Source: Bacteroidales bacterium
Lineage (GTDB): Bacteria > Bacteroidota > Bacteroidia > Bacteroidales > GCA-2748055
Reading direction: 5' to 3'
NCBI GenBank assembly: GCA_016936975.1
Contig: JAFGWU010000039.1
Location: 21,024-85,023 of the forward strand
DNA length: 64,000 nucleotides
Shown here: in pieces, positions 46,481 through 61,058 of the stretch
How the letters are laid out: every line of letters begins with the position of its first letter
Position numbering within the stretch: position 1 is the first letter of the stretch
Translations under genes and position numbers: made by a program
The notes under the pieces: generated by a model
The model's input: only the letters and a program-made list of their open reading frames with translations
Database searches by the model: none
Told to the model about the DNA's origin: nothing

Positions 46481-47549
46481 TTACCCATTGACGAAATGTG
46501 AAATGAAAACCGGAATGACACACAAAGACAGATTCCTTGCAACCATTCAGAATGAGGTTGTTGACAGACCTGCATCATGGCTGGGACTCCCTGTTCCGTC
46601 CGCTGAGCCTGCACTTATGAGCCATTTTAATGTGCAATCGATGCATGAATTGAAATTGAGGCTCGATGATGATATTTACCCGATTGAAGTACCGTATGAT
46701 TTTCCTCCGGCTAATCATATCGCATGTGCCTTCAATTTTGCCAAAGAGGAGCACAGAGGCAGGCCCGATGAGAGAACCCTGACAACCCCTGGCTTTTTTG
46801 AAGACTACAATGATCCTTCCGATGTGGATAAGTTCGACTGGCCGGATCCCGAACGATACCTTGACAGGAAAGAATCCGCCAGGCTGGCACGTTCCATTGA
46901 TGACAGCTACTGCCGGATGGGAATACTGTGGAGTGCCCATTTTCAGGATGCCTGCTCGGCATTCGGAATGGAACTGGCCCTGATGAATATGATGATCAAT
47001 CCGGATATATTCAGGGCGGTTATTGACAGGATAACACAGTTCTACCTCAGAGCCAATGAACTGTTTTATGATGCCACAAAGGGATACCTCGATGCGGTCC
47101 TTATAGGGAATGACTTTGGAGGACAGAAAGGACTTTTGGTTGATCCCCAATCTATCAGGGAATTTGTTTTTCCCGGCATAAAACTGCTCATCGACCAGGC
47201 AAAAAGTTACGGGCTGAAGGTTATGTACCATTCCTGCGGATCCATCTTTCCCTTAATTCCAGATTTTATCAATCTGGGGGTCGATGTAATTCATCCCATC
47301 CAGGCACTGGCGACCGATATGTCGGTTGAACATATGCACGATAATTTTGCTGGGAAAACGGCTTTCTGCGGAGGAATTGATGCGCAGTATCTTCTGGTGG
47401 AGGGAACCCCCGGGGAGGTGTTCAAAAGGGTTCAGGAGGTGAAAGGATTATTCCCGACAGGTTTGGTTATTTCTCCAAGCCACGAGGCGGTCCTGCCGGA
47501 TATACCTCCGGAGAATATAGAAGCAATGTTTAATTCCATAAAGACTTAA
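46470..47549 (+). CDS. URO-D/MtaA-like methyltransferase-family protein with HxCG motif
   Basis: 'KDRFLATIQNEVVDRPASWLGLP', 'VMYHSCGSIFPLIPDFINLGVDVIHPIQ' and 'TAFCGGIDAQYLL'. The true start may be the ATG at 46503 or the ATG of MTHKDR. Confidence 0.8.
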   Translation: MDIDYPLTKCEMKTGMTHKDRFLATIQNEVVDRPASWLGLPVPSAEPALMSHFNVQSMHELKLRLDDDIYPIEVPYDFPPANHIACAFNFAKEEHRGRPDERTLTTPGFFEDYNDPSDVDKFDWPDPERYLDRKESARLARSIDDSYCRMGILWSAHFQDACSAFGMELALMNMMINPDIFRAVIDRITQFYLRANELFYDATKGYLDAVLIGNDFGGQKGLLVDPQSIREFVFPGIKLLIDQAKSYGLKVMYHSCGSIFPLIPDFINLGVDVIHPIQALATDMSVEHMHDNFAGKTAFCGGIDAQYLLVEGTPGEVFKRVQEVKGLFPTGLVISPSHEAVLPDIPPENIEAMFNSIKT

Positions 47550-47550
47550 G

Positions 47551-47874
47551 ATGAGACGATTCGGACAGATGATCAGATTGAAACCCGGCTGTGAGCAGGA
47601 TTATATCAAATATCATGCGGATGTATGGCCCGGTGTTCTGACAAAGATTAAGGAGTGTAATATTTCTAATTATTCCATTTATGTGAAGGGAAACACACTC
47701 TTTTCATATTTTGAATACACCGGTGATAATTTTGAAGGGGATATGAGGACCATGGCAGCTGATGAAGAGACACAGAGATGGTGGGATGTAGTCAAACCGC
47801 TGATGGAACCCCTCGAAGATCGGAAGGAGGGAGAATTCTGGGCGGACATGCAGGAAATATTTCATATTGATTAA
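47551..47874 (+). CDS. rhaM: L-rhamnose mutarotase
   Basis: 'MRRFGQMIRLKPGCEQDYIKYHADVWPGVL...ISNYSIYVKGNTLFSYFEYTGDNFEGDM...WWDVVKPLMEPL' is the RhaM signature. Confidence 0.93.
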   Translation: MRRFGQMIRLKPGCEQDYIKYHADVWPGVLTKIKECNISNYSIYVKGNTLFSYFEYTGDNFEGDMRTMAADEETQRWWDVVKPLMEPLEDRKEGEFWADMQEIFHID

Positions 47875-47886
47875 AACTTATCATAC

Positions 47887-52283
<4,397 letters not shown>

Positions 52284-52295
52284 ATAAAAGGAAAA

Positions 52296-55187
52296 ATGAT
52301 GAAAAGCAAAGTTGAAGTTACAATGTTCAGGACAATCCTGACTTATCTTTTCATAACAGCAATCCTGGAAATCCCCGCTGTCGCCCAAACTTCATTCATT
52401 GAACCGGAAACCGATATAATTTACCTGTCTGGAACGGGATCGGATAACCCCGTGGAATGGAATTTCTATTGCTCTTCCGGGATGAAAAGCGGTTCCTGGA
52501 CGAAAATAAATGTGCCCTCATGCTGGGAACAACAGGGTTTCGGCACCTATAACTACGGTGTCTATTTTTACGGGAAAGCGACCGATCCGGCCATCCCCGA
52601 CGAATACGGATTGTACAGGTATGAGTTTGAAGTTCCTGCTGACTGGAAAAACAGGAACAACCGTATAGTATTCGAAGGATCGATGACCGACACCGAAGTA
52701 AGAATAAACGGAAAATCCGCAGGACCGGTCCACCAGGGTGGCTTTTACAGGTTTTCATACGACATAACGGACCTCCTGGAATATTCCGGGTCCAACCTCC
52801 TTGAGGTTACGGTCAGGAAAGAATCGGAGAATGCCAGCGTAAACCTGGCTGAACGGAGGGCGGATTACTGGAATTTCGGGGGGATCTTCAGGCCGGTGTT
52901 TATCGAATCAAGACCTGAGGTCAATATCCTGCGGGTAGCTGTGGATGGAAAGGCAGACGGCACGTTTTCCGCTGATGTTTTTCTGGGGCGCCCGGCCGGG
53001 AAGCGAATGAACCTGGAACTGCTGATTACTGACCATGAAGGAAAAAGGGTCGGAGATATCGTATTAAAAAAAATTAAAGCAGGGGAAGAAATAATTACCC
53101 TTTCAAATAGTTGCAGGGGCATTAATCATTGGACAGCCGAAACACCTTTTCTCTATACAGCTTCATTCAAATTATCCAGGGGGGAAACAGTGCTTCACCG
53201 GGTTACAACCCGTTTTGGGTTTCGGACGATGGAGATCAGGGAGGGCGATGGAATCTACCTTAATGGACAGAGGATTCTCCTTAAGGGAGTGAACCGGCAC
53301 AGCTTCAGGCCTGAAAGCGGAAGAACATTAAGTCCCGCCCAGAACAGGGAGGATGTTTTGCTCATAAAGGAGATGAACATGAATACTGTCAGAATGTCGC
53401 ATTATCCTCCTGATCCGGAATTTTTGGATGCCTGTGATGAACTGGGACTGTATGTGCTGAATGAACTGGGAGGATGGCATGGAAAATATAATACGGAAAT
53501 CGGTAAAAAGCTTGTTAAGGAACTGGTAACCCGCGATGTGAACCATCCGAGCGTGATTTTCTGGGATAATGGAAATGAAGGAGGTTGGAACACGGAACTC
53601 GACAGTGAATTTTCGAAATGGGATCCCCAGAACCGGCCGGTGCTTCATCCCCAGCAGGAACTGAATGGCGTGGAAACCATGCATTACCGTTCATACGGGG
53701 AAACCCAGGAGTATTTAAGGGGAAAAGAGATCTTTTTTCCGACCGAGATCCTGCATGGATTGTATGACGGCGGATTGGGTGCCGGTTTATATGATTACTG
53801 GGAGTTCATGAGAAACCATCCCCGTTGTGCGGGAGGACTTCTCTGGGTATTTGCCGATGAAGGAATAATCCGTACGGACCTGGATGGAAAGATTGATTGC
53901 GATGGCAATCATGGGGCGGATGGAATCGTCGGACCCCACCATGAAAGGGAAGGGAGCTTTTATACCATAAAAGAAGTCTGGTCCCCGGTGCAGGTATTAA
54001 TGGAGGAACTACCTGAAGAATTTAACGGGATCATTCCGGTGGAAAACCGTTATGATTTCATCAACCTGAACCGCTGCACATTTAAATGGACTCTAGGAAA
54101 ATTTTATGGGCCGTCGGAAGAGAAGAATGGCTATTCTGTGCTGGATTCCGGAACAGCCCTGTCACCGGAACTTCCGCCTCATCTGTCAGGGGAACTGGTT
54201 CTTAACCTTCCATTAAACTGGCAGGATGCCGACGTACTGTATCTTACTGCTTATGATCCCGGGGGACAGGAACTGTGGACCTGGTCATGGCTTACCGGGG
54301 ATCCGGATCCCGGCCAAATATTGAATGATGGTGATTACGATGGAATGAACTTTTATAAAGACAATGGCAGGTTGATCGTTGCTGCCGACAGTCTGAAGCT
54401 GATCTTTAATCTTTCTGACGGATTCCTGGAGGAAGCACAACAGGGACCAAACCGGATGTCATTTGGAAATGGTCCGCGTTTCATTGCTTTCAGAAGGGGC
54501 GACAGGACGCTTGATGGAACCATTAAGGCAAATGTTCCCAAAGGCGTCGACAGGATTTATTATGATGTTGCAGGGGCGAGCAACTTAACCGGCCTGGAGG
54601 CAAAGAATAATGGCAATACCATAGTTGTTAAAGCAGACTATTCCGGTCCTTTAACAAAGGCAGTCTGGACCATTGGATCCAACGGTCTCGTGAGATTGGA
54701 CTATACCTACCGGTACGACGGGGCTGTTGATCTTATGGGAATAACCTTTGACACCCCGGAAGAGAAGGTGCAGTCGTTACGATGGTTGGGAGAAGGACCT
54801 TACAGGGTATGGGCCAACCGTTTGCATGGCACAATCATGAATGTCTGGGAAAACCAATATAATGATCCTGTTCCGGGAGAATCATTTGAATATCCTGAGT
54901 TCAAGGGATTTTTCGGAAAATGGAAATGGGCTGAACTGTACACTGAAGAGGGCTCTGTTTTCATCTCCGGCGAACAGTTCAATAATTACCTTGGGATCTA
55001 TACCCCCCGTGATGGAAGGGACTCCTTGCTTTATACATTTCCTGAAGCCGGAATTTCTGTGCTGGATGTCATACCGCCTGTCAGGAATAAAGTGAATGCG
55101 ACCGATCTGATTGGTCCTTCCTCAAGGGTAAGATTTGTGGAGGGTATCAGAAATGGGACCCTCTATTTCAGGTTTAAACCGGAATGA
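52296..55187 (+). CDS. GH2 glycosidase (divergent)
   Basis: Signal peptide. 'LKGVNRHSFRPESGRTLSPAQNREDVLLIKEMNMNTVRMSHYPPDPEFLDACDELGLYVLNELGGWH' and 'HPSVIFWDNGNEGGWN'. Confidence 0.85.
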   Translation: MMKSKVEVTMFRTILTYLFITAILEIPAVAQTSFIEPETDIIYLSGTGSDNPVEWNFYCSSGMKSGSWTKINVPSCWEQQGFGTYNYGVYFYGKATDPAIPDEYGLYRYEFEVPADWKNRNNRIVFEGSMTDTEVRINGKSAGPVHQGGFYRFSYDITDLLEYSGSNLLEVTVRKESENASVNLAERRADYWNFGGIFRPVFIESRPEVNILRVAVDGKADGTFSADVFLGRPAGKRMNLELLITDHEGKRVGDIVLKKIKAGEEIITLSNSCRGINHWTAETPFLYTASFKLSRGETVLHRVTTRFGFRTMEIREGDGIYLNGQRILLKGVNRHSFRPESGRTLSPAQNREDVLLIKEMNMNTVRMSHYPPDPEFLDACDELGLYVLNELGGWHGKYNTEIGKKLVKELVTRDVNHPSVIFWDNGNEGGWNTELDSEFSKWDPQNRPVLHPQQELNGVETMHYRSYGETQEYLRGKEIFFPTEILHGLYDGGLGAGLYDYWEFMRNHPRCAGGLLWVFADEGIIRTDLDGKIDCDGNHGADGIVGPHHEREGSFYTIKEVWSPVQVLMEELPEEFNGIIPVENRYDFINLNRCTFKWTLGKFYGPSEEKNGYSVLDSGTALSPELPPHLSGELVLNLPLNWQDADVLYLTAYDPGGQELWTWSWLTGDPDPGQILNDGDYDGMNFYKDNGRLIVAADSLKLIFNLSDGFLEEAQQGPNRMSFGNGPRFIAFRRGDRTLDGTIKANVPKGVDRIYYDVAGASNLTGLEAKNNGNTIVVKADYSGPLTKAVWTIGSNGLVRLDYTYRYDGAVDLMGITFDTPEEKVQSLRWLGEGPYRVWANRLHGTIMNVWENQYNDPVPGESFEYPEFKGFFGKWKWAELYTEEGSVFISGEQFNNYLGIYTPRDGRDSLLYTFPEAGISVLDVIPPVRNKVNATDLIGPSSRVRFVEGIRNGTLYFRFKPE

Positions 55188-55230
55188 TAGTATTGAGTGC
55201 AATTCGATAAAAATAAACAAGAACAATTCA

Positions 55231-58200
55231 ATGAAGCGATTCAGACAATTCATATTTTTCAAAATTCTGATCTGGCTGTTCCTGGTAACTATTTTCTGTT
55301 CCTGCCATTATCAGGAGCCGGATAATCAGGCAAGAGAACATTTTATGAATCCTCCTGAATCAGCCAGACCATGGGTGTTCTGGTACTGGATGCATGGAGC
55401 CTATTCTAAGGACGGGATTACGGCCGATCTGGAAGCGATGAAGAAAGCCGGTATAGGAGGCGCATTCCTCGTCCCGATAAAAGGGATTACCGACCCGCCT
55501 CTTTATGAGCCCTCCATCAATCAGCTGAGCCCGGAATGGTGGGATATTCTTAAATATACCCTTGATGAGGCCAGAAGGTGCGGCATTATCATTACAATGC
55601 ATGCAAGCGATGGTTTTGCCACAGCAGGCGGTCCGTGGATTACTCCAGAACTTTCCATGCAGAAGGTTGTATGGACGGAGAAAAGGATTAAGAACGGTGA
55701 AAATTTTAATGGCACTGTGGTGCAGCCTGAAGATTATGAAGGGTATTACCGTGACCTGGCTGTATATGCTTTTCCCACGCCCGGACAGGGAAATATTCCG
55801 GAGGACTTTATTCCGTTAGTCACAACCAGCGATCCCGGATTTGATGGCCGGTCGCTCCTGGATAAAGGTAACAGGAACAGATTCAGGAGCCGGGAGAAAA
55901 GCTGGATCATGTTTGAATACAGTGAACCGGTTACCTGTCGTTCAGTAACCATTTTCAGGGATGGTACAAACTTTCCCTCCCTCAGGCCGATGATTGAAGT
56001 CAGTGATGACGGGGTCCTTTTCAGGGAGATCCTCCGGTTAGAGCCTCCCAGGGCAGGATGGCTGGATTGGACAGAGGATGTGACCTGTTCTGTCAAACCG
56101 GTTTCAGCCCGGTATTTCAGGTTCATCTTTGATCCGGAAGGGGTTGAGCCGGGCGCTGAAGATCTTGATGCAGCCAAATGGAACCATGCATTGAGCCTCA
56201 GGGCAATTAACATTTCCGGATTCCCGCGCCTCGGTCATTTTGAAGGAAAAAACGGCTCGTCCTGGCGGGTAGCTCCCCGGACGGATGTATCCGCCATACC
56301 CGATGCTCTTTGCGTGAAACCGGAAGAGATCGTCAATCTGACCGATCGGCTGATGAATAATAACCGCATTGACTGGAATCCTCCGGAAGGAAACTGGACC
56401 ATTATCCGGATGGGATATACATCAACAGGACAGATGAATGAAACGGGAGGTGCCGGGAAAGGTCTGGAATGTGACAAGTTTAATCCTGAGGCTGTCAAAC
56501 TGCAATTTAAGAAGTGGTTCGATGAATCGGTAAAGGTGGCAGGAGAGGAGCTGGTCCCCGAGGTCCTGAAAATACTGCATGTGGATAGCTGGGAGTGCGG
56601 CAGCCAGAACTGGTCGCCCATCTTTCGTGAGGAGTTTATAAACCGCAGAGGATATGACCCACTGGATTACCTGCCCGTCATGGCAGGAATACCCATGGTG
56701 TCGGCGGATGTATCGGAACGCTTTCTGTATGACGTCAGAATGACCATCTCTGAGCTTGTTATGGATGTCTTCTACAACACCCTTAACGAACTGGCGCACT
56801 CAAGGAACTGCCTGTTCAGCGGGGAGTGCATTGCCCCGGTATTTGTTTCGGATGGGATGGAACTCTTCGGCAGGATGGATATCCCTATGGGAGAGTTCTG
56901 GTTAAGAAGTCCGTCACACGATAAGTTGAACGATATGCTGGATGCCATCTCAGGAGCCCATGTTTACGGAAAGAATATTATCCAGGCAGAAGCATTTACC
57001 GAGATCAGGATTGACTGGGATGAACATCCCGGTATGATAAAATCACTTGGGGACAGAAATCTGGCTCTTGGAGCAAACCGGATGGTGCATCATGTTTTTA
57101 CCCATAATCCATGGCTGGATCGCAAACCCGGAATGACACTGGATAGAGTCGGACTTTATTTTCAAAGGGACCAGACCTGGTGGGACCAGGTCAACGGGTG
57201 GACCGGTTATCTTCAAAGATGTCAGGCCCTTCTGCAGATGGGAGCTCCGGTTGTTGATGTGGCAGTATTCACGGGAGAAGAAATTCCACGAAGGGCCATA
57301 ACCCCCGAGCGGCTGGTCTCTTCCTTACCGGGAATTTTCGGTGACGATCTGATCAGATCAGAGCAGGAAAGGCTGGAGAACAGGGGAAGTCCCATGAGGG
57401 AACTGCCCCGCGGGGTGAGAACGACCGACAATATGGCTGATCCTGAAGAGTGGATTGATCCCTTGAGAGGATATGCCTATGATTCATTTAATAAAGATGC
57501 ATTGCTCAGACTGTCGAAGGTGGATAACGGAAAGATCACCCTGCCGGGAGGATTGGCCTATTCACTGCTGATTATTCCCGGTTCCCGCCCGCTTTCACCC
57601 AATGCCGGAATAATGTCGGCGGAGGTTGCCGAACGGATCCTGAAACTTGTAAAGGACGGAGCCACCGTTGTGTTCACCGAAAAGCCGGAACACACACCCG
57701 GATTATCCTATTATGCAGAGAATGAAAAAAGGCTGGGAGCACTAACGGAAGAACTTTTCGGCAGTGAAAAACATTTTATTCAGACAGGAGGAGAAAGAGT
57801 TGTGGAGGTCCGTAACATTGGAAAAGGAAGGATTATTCCGGGCCCCTATCAGGCTTCCTCCTTCAATCCCCTGGGAATTGAGCGGGATCTTTTCGTGACC
57901 GACGGAACCGGGATCCTTCAGGGAAATGTTGCCTGGACACACCGGATCGACGGTAACACGGATATCTATTTTCTTTCAAACCAGGTGAATGAGGAACGTG
58001 AATTAACAGTTTCGTTCAGGACTTCCGGAAGGTGGCCTGAAATATTTGATCCGGTCAATGGAGAGATCTTTAAGGCTTCCGCTTGGAGAAGCTCTGAAGG
58101 GAGGACTATCCTGCCACTGAAGATGCCTCCGGATGGCTCCCTGTTCGTTATTTTTTCAGAAGAAACAGAAGAAACCAGCATAAACAGGGGAGAAAACCAT

Positions 58201-58698
58201 CCCGTGTTTGAAGAGGTCATGGAGATCGAAGGCCGGTGGGAGATAGTTTTTGATAAGGAATACGGGGGACCTGGACAAGCATTTTTCATGGATTCCCTGA
58301 CAGATTGGACGGAAATGGAATCGGATTCTGTTAGATTTTATTCCGGGACAGCGGTTTACAGAAAAACCTTCAGAGTTGATACCCCCGTTCACGATTCTTC
58401 ACGGTACTGGATCGACCTGGGAGAGGTGTCGAATATTGCATCTTTGAACCTTAACGGAAAAGATTGCGGAATAGCTTGGACGGAACCCTTCAGGCTCGAA
58501 ATATCAGACAGGATAAAGCCCGGGGAGAACACCCTGGAAATACATGTCAGCAATACCTGGGCGAACCGTATTATTGGGGACCATCTGAAGCCTGAAGCGG
58601 AAAGATTAACCTGGACCACCGCCCCTTACAGGCTGAGGAATCAACCCCTGCTGAAATCCGGGCTTGCCGGACCGGTAATTCTGTTGAAACAATTATAG
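55231..58698 (+). CDS. GH106-like alpha-L-rhamnosidase lipoprotein
   Basis: Lipobox FCSC. 'RPWVFWYWMHGAYSKDGITADLEAMKKAGIGGAFL', 'LECDKFNPEAVKLQFKKWFDE', 'ILHVDSWECGSQNWSPIFREEFINRRGYDPLDYLPVM' and C-terminal GH2-like jelly roll. Start moved from 55135 to 55231. Confidence 0.92.
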   Translation: MKRFRQFIFFKILIWLFLVTIFCSCHYQEPDNQAREHFMNPPESARPWVFWYWMHGAYSKDGITADLEAMKKAGIGGAFLVPIKGITDPPLYEPSINQLSPEWWDILKYTLDEARRCGIIITMHASDGFATAGGPWITPELSMQKVVWTEKRIKNGENFNGTVVQPEDYEGYYRDLAVYAFPTPGQGNIPEDFIPLVTTSDPGFDGRSLLDKGNRNRFRSREKSWIMFEYSEPVTCRSVTIFRDGTNFPSLRPMIEVSDDGVLFREILRLEPPRAGWLDWTEDVTCSVKPVSARYFRFIFDPEGVEPGAEDLDAAKWNHALSLRAINISGFPRLGHFEGKNGSSWRVAPRTDVSAIPDALCVKPEEIVNLTDRLMNNNRIDWNPPEGNWTIIRMGYTSTGQMNETGGAGKGLECDKFNPEAVKLQFKKWFDESVKVAGEELVPEVLKILHVDSWECGSQNWSPIFREEFINRRGYDPLDYLPVMAGIPMVSADVSERFLYDVRMTISELVMDVFYNTLNELAHSRNCLFSGECIAPVFVSDGMELFGRMDIPMGEFWLRSPSHDKLNDMLDAISGAHVYGKNIIQAEAFTEIRIDWDEHPGMIKSLGDRNLALGANRMVHHVFTHNPWLDRKPGMTLDRVGLYFQRDQTWWDQVNGWTGYLQRCQALLQMGAPVVDVAVFTGEEIPRRAITPERLVSSLPGIFGDDLIRSEQERLENRGSPMRELPRGVRTTDNMADPEEWIDPLRGYAYDSFNKDALLRLSKVDNGKITLPGGLAYSLLIIPGSRPLSPNAGIMSAEVAERILKLVKDGATVVFTEKPEHTPGLSYYAENEKRLGALTEELFGSEKHFIQTGGERVVEVRNIGKGRIIPGPYQASSFNPLGIERDLFVTDGTGILQGNVAWTHRIDGNTDIYFLSNQVNEERELTVSFRTSGRWPEIFDPVNGEIFKASAWRSSEGRTILPLKMPPDGSLFVIFSEETEETSINRGENHPVFEEVMEIEGRWEIVFDKEYGGPGQAFFMDSLTDWTEMESDSVRFYSGTAVYRKTFRVDTPVHDSSRYWIDLGEVSNIASLNLNGKDCGIAWTEPFRLEISDRIKPGENTLEIHVSNTWANRIIGDHLKPEAERLTWTTAPYRLRNQPLLKSGLAGPVILLKQL

Positions 58699-58725
58699 AA
58701 GAAATAAGAGCGAATCATAAAGTAA

Positions 58726-61047
58726 ATGAAAGCAATCATTCCCCTTCCGTTTGTTCTTCTTTCATTAATGGTAGCCTGTAATCTTCGTCCTGAAAGGATC
58801 CCTGAATCCTATAATATAGCCTGGGATACATTGAGTACCAATGCTTCCGAATCGATGCCATGCGGAGGGGGAGATATCGGACTGAATATCTGGGTTGAAG
58901 ACGGAGATGTTCTCTTTTATGTTTCAAGAAGCGGTGTGTTTGATGAGAACAATACCTTCCCGAAGCTTGGCAGAATACGGGTGTCACTGGACCCCAATCC
59001 CTTCAACGGAGATACATTCCGGCAGGAACTGGTCCTGAAAGAGGGTTATGTGAAGATCAGCGGGAAGAATGGACCGGTATCGGGAATGGCTGTCATCTGG
59101 GTGGATGTTTCAGAGCCGGTGATCCATTTTGAACTCGAAACGAAACCGGAGGTGGAAATGGAGGTTGTCTATGAAAGCTGGCGGCATAGGGACCGGTTCA
59201 TGCGGGGGTCGGAACCATTCCAGAGTTCCTATAAATGGGCTCCCATTGACAGCCTGGTGACCCGAAAGGATGAAATCTCGTTCGTGGATGAAGGCGTCCT
59301 CTTTGTCCACCATAACAGCGACAGCACCGTTTTTGACGTAACGGTCCGTCAACAGGGCATGGACCAGGTGAAGGAACAGATGTTCAATCCACTTAAGAAC
59401 CTAACGTACGGGGGCTTTCTGTACGGTTCCGGTTTATCCCCTTCAGGCACTGTTGGCGGGACCTATATCAATACCGATTTCACCGGCTGGAAATTAAAAG
59501 GCACAGACGCTTCCTCCAGGCATGAATTCCGGGTGGCACTGCATACAGATCAATCCGGCTCCGTGGAAACCTGGCAAAAGGAACTGAAGCAGGTGGTCGA
59601 TGCAAATACAGGGAACAGTGCAAAACAGTTTCGTGCAACCCGAAGATGGTGGAATCAATTCTGGGAACGCAGTTTTATTATCATTAATGAAGACCAACCT
59701 GATCCCTCCGATGAAGCCTGGCAGGTCGGAAGGAATTACCAGCTCTTCAGGTACATGTTGGGTTGCAATGCATATGGCAGTTACCCGACAAAATTCAACG
59801 GGGGCCTGTTTACCTTTGACCCGGTATTTACGGATCCCGGCCGGCCCTATACTCCCGACTTCAGAAACTGGGGAGGAGGGACCTTTACGGCCCAGAACCA
59901 GCGCCTGGTTTATTTCCCGATGCTGAAAAGCGGGGATGTGGATATGATGAAACCGCAGATTGAGTTTTACAGGAGGATGCTGAATAATGCGGAACTCAGA
60001 AGCAGGGTGTACTGGGATATTGAAGGGGCCTGCTTCACCGAGCAGATCGAAAATTTCGGACTCCCCAATTGCAGTGAATATGGATGGAACAGGCCGGAGG
60101 ATCTGGATAGGGGCATACAGCACAATAAATGGCTGGAATACCAGTGGGATACGTCACTGGAGATCTGCTGGATGGCATTGCTGCAGAATGCCTATACAGG
60201 AAGGAATATTTCGGAGGCCCTGCCCCTGATTAAAAGCTGTCTGATCTTTTTTGACAACTATTACAGGCAACGGGCTTTGATTACTACCGGCCGGGAGTTG
60301 GATGCAAACGGAGACCTGATCCTTTATCCGGGTTCCGCCTGTGAAACCTATAAGTTGACAAATAATTCCACCCCAACCATAGCGGCCCTTCAAACAGTGC
60401 TGAACGGGCTCATGGATCTTCCTGAATCCTTTTTGAGCAAAGAGGATTATGACTTCTTTACGGGGATGATGGACAGAATTCCCCCGATCAATTATCGTTC
60501 ATTTGAAGAAAAAACAACCATTTCCCCCGCAAAAACCTGGGAGCGGATCAATAATACCGAAGCGCCCCAGTTGTATCCTGTTTTTCCCTGGAGGATTTTC
60601 GGATTGGGCAGGCCCGGATTGGACACAGCCGTGAATACGTTTAAATATGATCCCGATGTATTGAAATTCCGTGGGTATATGAGCTGGAAACAGGATAACA
60701 TATTTGCAGCATGCCTGGGACTGACCGGAGAGGCAAAAACGTTAACCATAAAAAAGCTGGGGGACTCCGGACGAAGGTTCCCCGCTTTCTGGGGTCCGGG
60801 GATGGATTGGGTGCCGGATCACAACTGGGGCGGTTCGGGAATGATCGGGTTCCAGGAAATGCTGTTGCAGACCCATGAGGATACCATCATGCTGTTCCCG
60901 GCCTGGCCGGAAGAATGGGATGTCCGTTTCAGACTTTATGCGCCCGGGAACACCATTGTCGAAGCTGAAATGAGGAACGGAAAACTTGAGAAGCTGAAGG
61001 TTGAACCGGCTTCAAGGAAGAAAGACATTATTAATATGATGAAATAG
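58726..61047 (+). CDS. DUF5703 / GH95-like (alpha/alpha)6 glycosidase lipoprotein
   Basis: Lipobox LMVAC. 'YNIAWDTLSTNASESMPCGGGDIGLNIWVEDGDVLFYVSRSGVFDENNTFPKLGRIRVSL' is the DUF5703 N-terminus. Barrel 'NRPEDLDRGIQHNKWLEYQWDTSLEICWMALLQNAYTG'. Confidence 0.8.
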   Translation: MKAIIPLPFVLLSLMVACNLRPERIPESYNIAWDTLSTNASESMPCGGGDIGLNIWVEDGDVLFYVSRSGVFDENNTFPKLGRIRVSLDPNPFNGDTFRQELVLKEGYVKISGKNGPVSGMAVIWVDVSEPVIHFELETKPEVEMEVVYESWRHRDRFMRGSEPFQSSYKWAPIDSLVTRKDEISFVDEGVLFVHHNSDSTVFDVTVRQQGMDQVKEQMFNPLKNLTYGGFLYGSGLSPSGTVGGTYINTDFTGWKLKGTDASSRHEFRVALHTDQSGSVETWQKELKQVVDANTGNSAKQFRATRRWWNQFWERSFIIINEDQPDPSDEAWQVGRNYQLFRYMLGCNAYGSYPTKFNGGLFTFDPVFTDPGRPYTPDFRNWGGGTFTAQNQRLVYFPMLKSGDVDMMKPQIEFYRRMLNNAELRSRVYWDIEGACFTEQIENFGLPNCSEYGWNRPEDLDRGIQHNKWLEYQWDTSLEICWMALLQNAYTGRNISEALPLIKSCLIFFDNYYRQRALITTGRELDANGDLILYPGSACETYKLTNNSTPTIAALQTVLNGLMDLPESFLSKEDYDFFTGMMDRIPPINYRSFEEKTTISPAKTWERINNTEAPQLYPVFPWRIFGLGRPGLDTAVNTFKYDPDVLKFRGYMSWKQDNIFAACLGLTGEAKTLTIKKLGDSGRRFPAFWGPGMDWVPDHNWGGSGMIGFQEMLLQTHEDTIMLFPAWPEEWDVRFRLYAPGNTIVEAEMRNGKLEKLKVEPASRKKDIINMMK

Positions 61048-61058
61048 ACCAATCCATA

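Noticed and set aside
46575-47231. 218-aa minus-strand ORF
   Set aside because: Antisense to the URO-D/MtaA-like gene, no recognisable family.
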